Shown here piece after piece: positions 57,148-64,000 of a DNA stretch of 64,000 bases. Made by a program: the position numbers and the translations under genes. Origin of the DNA: Kosmotoga arenicorallina S304 (lineage in GTDB: Bacteria > Thermotogota > Thermotogae > Petrotogales > Kosmotogaceae); NCBI RefSeq assembly GCF_001636545.1, contig NZ_JFHK01000003.1, forward strand, positions 1-64,000. Direction: 5' to 3'. The first letter of the stretch is position 1. Each line of letters begins with the position of its first letter. The notes beneath the pieces were generated by a model. It ran no database searches, was not told where the DNA came from, and was given only the letters and a program-made list of their open reading frames with translations.

Positions 57148-59304
57148 TTGAAAAGAATATTGCTGGTAGTATTTTTAGCTTTACTTGTTCCAATGGCATT
57201 TGCGAAAATTAAAACCGTCTATCTTATACCTTTCAGCCACCAGGATATTGGCTTCACATCAACTCAGGAAGAAGTTGCCTGGGAATATGTCGATATGTAC
57301 GATTCTTTGAAGGATTTTATGGATTTTTTTGGCGACTTCAAATTCACTGTGGAAACTTTCTGGCAATTCGATCAGTGGATGCAAAAATCAGACTCGCCCG
57401 AACTCCTGACAGATTATATAGAGCTCGCGAGAAAAGGAAGATTAGAAATTTGCCCTGCATACGGTTCAATGCATACAGGCTTTACCAACGAATTTACTTT
57501 GAGAGCTGCCTTTTATAAGGCTTTGGATTTTCTCGCAGAAAACGGAATAGAAGCAAAAACATGCATGATGAACGATGTTCCGGGATTTTCAGCAGATCTT
57601 CCTGACGTTCTCTCCGAATTAGGAATTTCTTATTTCATGAGCGGAATCAACGACAATTATGCTGATGCTCTCTCATTGCCATTACCTGTAAACCTTTTTT
57701 ACTGGAAAGGTCCTAATGGTGGAAGAGTTTTGACATGGATCAGCAAAAGCAGTTATGCAGAAGGTTATAAGTTCAAAACGCCTTCTGCACTTATTAACTA
57801 CATACATTCTTTGGAAGAAGCAGGTTATCCATATGATGCCATTGCAGTAATGGTGGCTTTTGACAATGCCGGTTTTCAACCGGGAGCTGTTGCTTATCTT
57901 GATTTGTATGAAAAATGGGATACACAAAGCGCGGGGTTTCAACTAATCATGTCAACACCATCTGAGTTTATGGAATATATGGAAACTCATTATGCAAATG
58001 GTTTACCTGAATACAGTGGAGATTGGTCCGGATGGTGGGAAATTGTCAAAACAGGTAGCCCATACGCTTCCGCATTGGTCAGAAGAAGTCAGGAAATTAT
58101 GGAATCTCTTCAAAGGCAGAATCTAATCGATCAAAGCAACGAGTTATTTCAAATAATCACAGATAACCTGGTTCTCTATGGTGAACACACAGCAGCTTGC
58201 GGCGCTGGGTGGCCTGGATACTATACGCTTGAAGAAAACAAAGAATTCAACACAACTGTCATGAGCTATGCCAAAGGCGCATGGAATGCCCTGAAAAGCA
58301 TTCTTCATTCTTTGCGTAGTAAAGGCTCCAGAAACATTTCTTTCCTGGCCCTTCAAGATGGTATCTCTCAGGTAGAGTTTTCCATAGGGAATTGGAACGA
58401 AAACGAATTACTGTTGATATCAAAAGACGAAATAACTTACAAAGCATATCCATTCACCAGAGAAGCCACCGATTTATGGGAACCCCTTTCCAGAGGTTAT
58501 AGAACTATAGTTCCTCTGAGCAAAGGATTGAACGACTTTGAAATCGTCGGGAAACAGCCCTTCCAAAATAATGCCAAAAACTCCCTGAGTGCGAAAAAGG
58601 GCGATCTAAAGCTCATAATAAACCCTGATGGAAGCTTCACTCTTTTGAACAAAGACAATATACTCGCAAAGGGCAGTGTGGAAGAAGACTTTACTTCTAA
58701 AGCGGAAAGATACGAACAAGTTGAAATGTCTGTGCATGAAAGCGTGTTGAAGTCTTTTCCTGAATGGGAAAGCCTTTATGTAAAACTAAAAGGGTCGCCT
58801 ATCGCTTTTTTTGAAGCCACTCTTTTCAATAACGGAAATCTTGAATTCTCGATTACTCTTGATAGAAATAAACTTCCCTATATTGAATACAAAAACCATT
58901 CGGTGAACTATTATCTGAAGCTTGACTTTCCTGAAGGTTATAAAATGTCATACAGAGGTGCAAGCTCCATCCAAAAAGATCCAAAGAAATTTCCTTCCAG
59001 CAGACCAACTTTTATTGCTTTCAGGGATTTCATAGGTCTATCAGGAAGTTTGAATTGCATAACCATGGGCTCTCGACAGGCCTTCATGGTAAGTCGCAAA
59101 GGACAGTCTCTCCGATACCTTTTGATAAGGCATTACAGCGAATTTGCGAGCAGCGACCGTGGCATAACGGCTATTGGTGAAGTGGAGCCCGGTGCACCCA
59201 GATTTATGAAATACACATTCTTTATCTCGGTGAGCGATTCCCTCTCACCACAGAAGGCGGAGTCATTTGTGAATTCTCCTTTGTTGATTTCAAGCGATCG
59301 ATGA
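57148..59304 (+). CDS. Secreted GH38 alpha-mannosidase-like protein
   Basis: The 718-residue protein has a signal peptide (ILLVVFLALLVPMAFA) and so should act outside the cell. The GH38 N-terminal domain holds the metal-site motif FSHQDIGFTSTQEE (His31, Asp33) and the nucleophile region MMNDVPGFSADLP with Asp near 143. The family's later beta domains (ISQVEFSIGNWNENE, VLKSFPEWESLYVKL) are shorter than in eukaryotic enzymes. TTG 57148 gives a proper signal peptide and follows GGAG; GTG 57139 is the alternative. It precedes the LacI regulator and lies in the importer operon. Alpha-mannosidase activity is inferred; GH38 members act on alpha-linked mannose. Confidence 0.8.
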   Translation: MKRILLVVFLALLVPMAFAKIKTVYLIPFSHQDIGFTSTQEEVAWEYVDMYDSLKDFMDFFGDFKFTVETFWQFDQWMQKSDSPELLTDYIELARKGRLEICPAYGSMHTGFTNEFTLRAAFYKALDFLAENGIEAKTCMMNDVPGFSADLPDVLSELGISYFMSGINDNYADALSLPLPVNLFYWKGPNGGRVLTWISKSSYAEGYKFKTPSALINYIHSLEEAGYPYDAIAVMVAFDNAGFQPGAVAYLDLYEKWDTQSAGFQLIMSTPSEFMEYMETHYANGLPEYSGDWSGWWEIVKTGSPYASALVRRSQEIMESLQRQNLIDQSNELFQIITDNLVLYGEHTAACGAGWPGYYTLEENKEFNTTVMSYAKGAWNALKSILHSLRSKGSRNISFLALQDGISQVEFSIGNWNENELLLISKDEITYKAYPFTREATDLWEPLSRGYRTIVPLSKGLNDFEIVGKQPFQNNAKNSLSAKKGDLKLIINPDGSFTLLNKDNILAKGSVEEDFTSKAERYEQVEMSVHESVLKSFPEWESLYVKLKGSPIAFFEATLFNNGNLEFSITLDRNKLPYIEYKNHSVNYYLKLDFPEGYKMSYRGASSIQKDPKKFPSSRPTFIAFRDFIGLSGSLNCITMGSRQAFMVSRKGQSLRYLLIRHYSEFASSDRGITAIGEVEPGAPRFMKYTFFISVSDSLSPQKAESFVNSPLLISSDR

Positions 59305-59329
59305 TTTCCGCGCGAAAGAGGTGAGTACC

Positions 59330-60322
59330 ATGGAAGTCAATTTGAAGTACATAGCAAACCTGGCAAATGTTTCTGTATCAACTGCTTCCAGGGCATTGAG
59401 AGATGACCCAAGGGTTAGCGAGGAAACAAAAAAAAGAATTGTTTCTATTGCCAGAAGTTTAAATTATATTCCCAACCAGGCAGCCAAAAGCCTTGTCACC
59501 AGGCAAACTATGACAATTGGTCTTGTGTTGCCAAACCTCCGCTCATTTATGCACGACATATTCGACGGTATTGAAGAGATTTGTTCTTCTAAGTCTTATA
59601 ACATTCTTTTGGGTGTTTCAGACAACGATCCTGAAAAGGAACTCAGGGAAATGAAGCTTCTTGTAGAAAAGAGAGTGGATGGAATAATTCTCTTCTATAT
59701 TGGCGGGGTTTATAATCAGAATTCGATCAGCTTCTTGAAAAACCTGAAAGTTCCCATTGTTCTTGTCGACAGATATATCCCTAACACCTCTTTCGATTTT
59801 GTCGTAAGTGATAACCGTGGTGGCTCAAGAATGCTGGTTAAACATCTTGCAGAATTGGGTCATGAAAAAATAGGTTTCATATTCCAAAAAGAAGATGCCA
59901 CAACTATAACGGAACGCCTTGAAGGATTTACTTACAGCATTTTCGAAAGCGGTATAAAGTTGAACCCTGACTATATTGTTTCAGGCGAAGTGTTCAGAAC
60001 AGAAAATGGCTACCGCTGTATGAAAAAACTCATGAGCCTAACAGAGCCTCCAACAGCGGTTATAGGAAGTACGGGGGACATCACTCTTGGCATTGTCAAA
60101 TACCTCCTTGAAAATCCCGGACTTGAAAAGGATATAACTGTTGCAGGATTCGACGATTTCGATTTTCTTTCTTATTTGAAGATACCTGTAACCGCAGTTG
60201 CCCAAAGTACTCATGAAATGGGAAAAAGAGCAGCTGAGATATTGCTTGACAGAATCACGGGAAAGAAATTTCAGCAGCAAAAAGTCTTTCTTGAACCCAC
60301 ACTGGTGAAAAGGAGCATCTAA
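59330..60322 (+). CDS. LacI-family transcriptional regulator of the mannoside operons
   Basis: The 330-residue regulator has an N-terminal helix-turn-helix and hinge: LKYIANLANVSVSTASRALRDDPRVSEETKKRIVSIARSLNYIPNQAAKSLV. The effector domain has TIGLVLPNLRSFMHDIFDGIEEIC, RVDGIILFYIGG, VVSDNRGGSRMLVKHLAELGHEKIGFI and ITVAGFDDFDFLSYLKIPVTAVAQS. GAGGTGA sets ATG 59330; in-frame GTG 59321 lies in that site. It most likely binds the ATGCAAACGTTTGCAT and TGCTAACGTTTGCA sites between the divergent operons. It lies inside the plus operon, so it would regulate itself. Confidence 0.92.
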   Translation: MEVNLKYIANLANVSVSTASRALRDDPRVSEETKKRIVSIARSLNYIPNQAAKSLVTRQTMTIGLVLPNLRSFMHDIFDGIEEICSSKSYNILLGVSDNDPEKELREMKLLVEKRVDGIILFYIGGVYNQNSISFLKNLKVPIVLVDRYIPNTSFDFVVSDNRGGSRMLVKHLAELGHEKIGFIFQKEDATTITERLEGFTYSIFESGIKLNPDYIVSGEVFRTENGYRCMKKLMSLTEPPTAVIGSTGDITLGIVKYLLENPGLEKDITVAGFDDFDFLSYLKIPVTAVAQSTHEMGKRAAEILLDRITGKKFQQQKVFLEPTLVKRSI

Positions 60323-63031
60323 ATGAAGAGAATACTCTTTGAAGGTAACGGGATAACCCTTGAGGTTTTAATAACTGACCTGATAAGCATACAGGATAAA
60401 CGGCTGATGATATTTAAGTCAAATAGCCGGGGAGTGTTAAAAGTCTTTTCCTCTGGAGATTTATTATCAGATGCAGTCTTAGAAAATAATTCCATCGAAC
60501 TGCTAATAGACAATGTCGATGAAATTGAATTGCTTTTCAACTCTCCAGCTATGGAGTTTCGGAAAAAACTGAAACTTCCATCGCCCAAAAGGCTTGAATT
60601 GCATTTGTTGATGTTTTCACACTCTGATCTTGGTTATACAGCTCCTCTAAGCAAAGTTGAAGAACTTCAGTATCAGTACACCTCAACTGCACTGAACTTC
60701 TACGAAAAAAGCCTGAAATATTCTGAAGCTTCCAGGTTTAGATGGAATGTAGAAACCACATGGGCACTCAATTGCTTCGCAGAAAGAGCAAATCGCTCTG
60801 AACTTGCAAAATTTACTGACCTTGCTAAAAAAGGGGAATTTGGCATTGGGGCAATATATCTTCATCATTATACGGATCGCACTCCTTTCGAAGAATTGTA
60901 TCACTCGCTGAATCCTCTCAGGCGGCTCATAAAAAAGGGCATCGAACCAAAAAGCGCTTTTCTCAGCGATGTTCCGGGATGCAGTGAAGGGTTCTTAGAG
61001 CTTCTCGCTGCTCATGGTGTGGAAAACCTCTTTATGTCAATAAACAACTTTGTTGCGCCATTTTTAGAATTCACTCACTTAAAAACCCCTTTTTGGTGGA
61101 AACTTAAAAGCGGACGGCGAATACTTACCTGGTTTACCCATGATCCCAAATACGCGTACATTGAAGGTTATAAATTCTTTGATAAAGACTACAAAACATT
61201 GAAAGAATCTATTCTAAATAAATACGAAGAACTCTCAGAACTTTCTTATGAGTTTCCTCTCTATCCCATACCTATGGCAATAGACAATATGCCACCAGTC
61301 TTCAAACCAGTAGAATTGATAGATAGGTGGAATAAAGAATGGAAAAACCCTATCGTAAAAACATCTGTTATCGACGATTTCTTCAAAGCTCTTAGAAGAG
61401 AGTTAGAAACAACGAGGATTGATAGTACAAAGGGAAATTTCAATGGATGGTGGACTTCAAATGTTCTTGCTTACCCAAGAGAAAACAGGCTATCCACAAT
61501 AAGTTTTGCACAGCTTCACGAAGCGTCTGCTCTGGACAGCTTTTCAGGCTCTTTTATCGAAAACGCCATAAATGATGAATTCATAAGGCTTTCCGGATTC
61601 GACGAACATTCTGGCGGAGGCGGACTTTACCTTTCAAAGGATCCAGAAGATATACTGAAAGCAGTTTCTGAGGGTTATGGCTGGGTTGTAAAAACGCACA
61701 AACATTCATCCGAAATACTCAAAGCTTTGCGTGAAAACATCTTTGGAATCGGGAATAAATTAGTGGTATTTAACCCCGTTGCTATGGAAAGAAACACTTT
61801 AGCAAGCTTTGAAACTGATGAAATAAGGGGAAAAAGAGTTAAACTCATAGATCTTTCAACCGGCGAATCCATGCCTATATTGTGCTACAATGATCTGGTT
61901 ATCTTTGAAACAGGCACTATAGAGTCCTTTGGGTATAAATGCTATTCACTGGAAATAGAATCTGAAGCTGAGATGCCAAAATGGCATAGTGGAAGCATTA
62001 CCCTTGAAAATGACTACTACCGAATTGAATTCGATGAATATGGAAATATCCGCTCTTTAATCGACACTCAGACAAGGAAGGAACTGGTCCTTAACGAAAG
62101 GAGCTTAGGAAAATTTCTCGTTGCAAGACAGGCCATAAATCCTGCTGATAATCTGGTCAATGCAATAAACCATGATGAGCTCTACACAGGGAAGAGCAGC
62201 TCTAAATTAGTTGAGCCTTACCTTCCTGTTAAATGCCACTGGAAAATGATCAAAGGCACAGCAGGCACTCTGGTGATTTTCGAACCAGAGAGCCCTTTCA
62301 TTAAGCCTTTCGTTAAGGCATATTTAATTCCCAAAAACCTGAAAGAAATCAGGATTCATTTACGAATAAATTATGTGTATGATATTGGACCTTCTGATTT
62401 CATGTATCTTGAAATGCCTTTTAATTTAGATCGACCCAAAGCTTTTTATAAAAGCCCCGGCGAGATCTCAGAAATCACCGAGCAAATTCCAGGAAGTGCT
62501 TTGGATGCCATAACTACTGTTGGAGGCATAGAGCTCAAAACAAAAGAACAGAGTATCCAGATAGGACTTTGCGGAATTAACCTTGTTGATTTTGGCGAAC
62601 CTTCACCCTTAACCTTTAAGAAAGAAATAAATGTGTCTGGAGAGCTGTTTCTAAGGCTTTTTAACACAAATCTTCAGAATCGCTTTGCAAGCCCTTACTT
62701 TAACGGTGAACCTATTGAGTTCGATGTTTTACTTACCACCGGTGGCAAGCTTTCACGAGTCGAAAAAGATGCGCTTTTTCCGCTTACGGCCTTTAAAGCT
62801 TCTCCTAAGGCAAACACCAATTGTTTTCTTGAGTGTCGGGGACTTGAGAACAGTGAGTTTCTCTTCATTGAATCCGAAAAGGGGAAATTGAATTTTGCGA
62901 TCAAAGAAACCGCAGGAGAAAAAAGAGAGATTTTCATAAAAAATCCCCGCACGAATACTGTGTTTAAGCGAATTATTAAACCATTTGAATTTTTCAAAGG
63001 GAGTGTTGAGAATGAGCCTTATAAGAGCTGA
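60323..63031 (+). CDS. Cytoplasmic GH38 alpha-mannosidase-like protein
   Basis: The 902-residue protein has no signal peptide. The GH38 metal-site motif is LLMFSHSDLGYTAPLSK (His near 99, Asp near 101), and the nucleophile block is AFLSDVPGCSEGFLELLAAHG (Asp near 214). WGTNEHSGGG-like RLSGFDEHSGGGGLY near residue 430 fits the region that binds the metal with a third histidine. The C-terminal beta domains are long. AGGAG sets ATG 60323, which adjoins the lacI stop. The last 20 bases overlap the UroD-family gene. It probably splits imported alpha-mannosides inside the cell, while the upstream GH38 acts outside. Confidence 0.85.
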   Translation: MKRILFEGNGITLEVLITDLISIQDKRLMIFKSNSRGVLKVFSSGDLLSDAVLENNSIELLIDNVDEIELLFNSPAMEFRKKLKLPSPKRLELHLLMFSHSDLGYTAPLSKVEELQYQYTSTALNFYEKSLKYSEASRFRWNVETTWALNCFAERANRSELAKFTDLAKKGEFGIGAIYLHHYTDRTPFEELYHSLNPLRRLIKKGIEPKSAFLSDVPGCSEGFLELLAAHGVENLFMSINNFVAPFLEFTHLKTPFWWKLKSGRRILTWFTHDPKYAYIEGYKFFDKDYKTLKESILNKYEELSELSYEFPLYPIPMAIDNMPPVFKPVELIDRWNKEWKNPIVKTSVIDDFFKALRRELETTRIDSTKGNFNGWWTSNVLAYPRENRLSTISFAQLHEASALDSFSGSFIENAINDEFIRLSGFDEHSGGGGLYLSKDPEDILKAVSEGYGWVVKTHKHSSEILKALRENIFGIGNKLVVFNPVAMERNTLASFETDEIRGKRVKLIDLSTGESMPILCYNDLVIFETGTIESFGYKCYSLEIESEAEMPKWHSGSITLENDYYRIEFDEYGNIRSLIDTQTRKELVLNERSLGKFLVARQAINPADNLVNAINHDELYTGKSSSKLVEPYLPVKCHWKMIKGTAGTLVIFEPESPFIKPFVKAYLIPKNLKEIRIHLRINYVYDIGPSDFMYLEMPFNLDRPKAFYKSPGEISEITEQIPGSALDAITTVGGIELKTKEQSIQIGLCGINLVDFGEPSPLTFKKEINVSGELFLRLFNTNLQNRFASPYFNGEPIEFDVLLTTGGKLSRVEKDALFPLTAFKASPKANTNCFLECRGLENSEFLFIESEKGKLNFAIKETAGEKREIFIKNPRTNTVFKRIIKPFEFFKGSVENEPYKS

Positions 63032-64000
63032 CTTTCAGCAATTCAGAAAAGCAATCCTCCGGGATGGGGAACCGGACTATGTACCGAAAGCTGAACTCTG
63101 GATTGATAAAAAAATCATGTCTGAATTTCTTGGGAAAGAAGTTCATGATGCAATAGAAGACACGGAAAATGTGGTTGAATTCTGGTACAGGGCTGGGTAT
63201 GACTATGTCCGTGTTGTTCCATCATATAACATCAGACCAAAAAAGGATTGGGCTGAAGAGCATTCCGGAGCAGTAACCTCGTGGAAAGACTTCAAAGAAT
63301 ATCCCTGGCCAGAGATTGATGATGTGGATTTTGGACCCGTTGAAAGGGCAGCAAAAATCCTGCCAGAGGGCATGAGAATAATCTCCGGAACCATGGCAGG
63401 GGTTTTTGAGGAATGCTGGATGCTAATGGGATTTGAAACTTTTTCTATCAAGCTTCTCGAAGAACCTGAACTCGTAGAGGCCGTGGTAAGCAAAATTGGA
63501 AATTTCATGTATGAACTAATAGACAGGGTTACACAGATACCGAAAATAGGCGCAATATGGCATTCTGACGATATTGCATATAAGACCTCGACTCTGCTTT
63601 CACCCCGTGCTTACAGGAAACTCATATTCCCCTGGTATAAGCGCTTTGGCGAATTGGTTCATGCCAGGGGGCTTCCTTTTATGTATCACTCTGATGGAAA
63701 TCTCTGGTCAGTAATAGACGATCTAATTGATTGTGGTTATAATTCCATTCACCCTATTGAGCCTCTGGGGATGGATATATACGAACTTAAAGAAAAATAT
63801 GGCGACAAATTGTGCCTTATTGGTAACATAGAATTGGACTCATTTCTTTCAAGAGGCACACCTGAGCAAATAGAAGAAGAAGTGAAAAGGAAAATAACCA
63901 GCCTGGCACCAGGTGGTGGATACTGCTGTGGTTCAAGTAATACTATACCTGAATGGGTACCAATTGAAAACTACAAAGCCATGATAGATGCCATTGATAA
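63012..64000 (+). CDS. Uroporphyrinogen decarboxylase (URO-D)-family protein, partial
   Basis: The first 329 residues or so are visible and the gene runs off the window. It is a TIM-barrel protein of the URO-D/MtaA/CmuA family (RKAILRDGEPDYVPKAELW, HSDDIAYKTSTLLSPRAYRKLIFPWYKRFGELVHARGLPFMYHSDGNLWSVIDDLIDCGYNSIHPIEP, LCLIGNIELDSFLSRG, GGYCCGSSNTIPEWVPIENY). His226 and Asp228 stand where MtaA-type methyltransferases have a His-x-Cys zinc pair, with Cys305/306 further on. This points to a methyltransferase-like rather than a haem-pathway role, supported by the mannosidase context and a RACo gene. It starts 20 bases inside the GH38 gene. Heme synthesis cannot be fully excluded. Confidence 0.8.
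   Translation, partial: MSLIRADFQQFRKAILRDGEPDYVPKAELWIDKKIMSEFLGKEVHDAIEDTENVVEFWYRAGYDYVRVVPSYNIRPKKDWAEEHSGAVTSWKDFKEYPWPEIDDVDFGPVERAAKILPEGMRIISGTMAGVFEECWMLMGFETFSIKLLEEPELVEAVVSKIGNFMYELIDRVTQIPKIGAIWHSDDIAYKTSTLLSPRAYRKLIFPWYKRFGELVHARGLPFMYHSDGNLWSVIDDLIDCGYNSIHPIEPLGMDIYELKEKYGDKLCLIGNIELDSFLSRGTPEQIEEEVKRKITSLAPGGGYCCGSSNTIPEWVPIENYKAMIDAID

Noticed and set aside
1-64000. CRISPR arrays, tRNA, rRNA, insertion sequences, prophage genes
   Set aside because: I looked for spaced repeats, cloverleaf-like segments in the gaps and transposase or integrase motifs, and found none I could support.

Overview
The window looks like a chromosomal segment from a fermentative member of the Thermotogota, most likely near Kosmotoga/Mesotoga. 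This is inferred from content only and no database was searched. The pointers are an AT-leaning genome with tightly packed operons, strong GGAGG-type ribosome sites with frequent GTG/TTG starts, several sugar ABC importers without their own ATPase, many glycosidases, and a trpS-scpA-scpB-rluB housekeeping block. I see no rRNA, tRNA, CRISPR array, insertion sequence or phage gene.

Layout. 1-4450 (+): a sugar ABC importer (binding protein and two permeases) followed by a YhaM-type HD exonuclease. 4786-5637 (+): a lipoprotein. 5848-10447 (+): a DapA-family aldolase, a TRAP importer (P, Q, M) and an IclR regulator. These face a minus-strand pair (10442-13343), an FGGY kinase and a fucose/arabinose-isomerase-like enzyme, and together they could import and degrade one sugar or sugar acid. 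13607-18122: a LURP-one protein, the minus-strand trpS-scpA-scpB-rluB block, and a CPBP membrane protease. 18127-28673 (-): a LacI regulator, a GH94 phosphorylase, a very large secreted GH144-type protein with four tandem repeats, a binding protein and two permeases. This reads as a beta-glucan (probably beta-1,2-glucan) operon with two identical LacI operators. 28897-39451: a subtilisin-like lipoprotein, an M42 peptidase, a VanZ-like protein, a TetR-controlled ABC exporter, and a c-di-GMP phosphodiesterase with a degenerate GGDEF domain. 39482-45989: a run of envelope and hydrolase genes, then an isoaspartyl dipeptidase.

45994-64000 is the most interesting part. Two divergent operons flank a control region with two LacI-type operators (53830-53843 and 53895-53910). 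The plus operon has an ABC importer, a secreted GH38 alpha-mannosidase-like enzyme, a LacI regulator, a cytoplasmic GH38 enzyme and a uroporphyrinogen-decarboxylase-family protein cut by the window edge. The minus operon has an unrecognised 611-residue protein, a kinase-like/phosphomannose-isomerase-like fusion, a divergent ROK kinase, an SGNH acetylesterase and a RACo-type ferredoxin/ATPase that normally reactivates corrinoid proteins. A RACo-like activator and a UroD-family (MtaA-like) protein beside alpha-mannosidases suggest a corrinoid-dependent demethylation step in the breakdown of methylated or otherwise decorated mannosides. That is a hypothesis, not a demonstrated function.

Regulation seen in the sequence. 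An extended -10 element TGATAAAAT recurs in front of genes, and one copy would make the VanZ-like gene leaderless. Strong hairpins sit between the binding-protein and permease genes of all four importers and probably set protein ratios. LacI and TetR operators lie next to the genes they should control.
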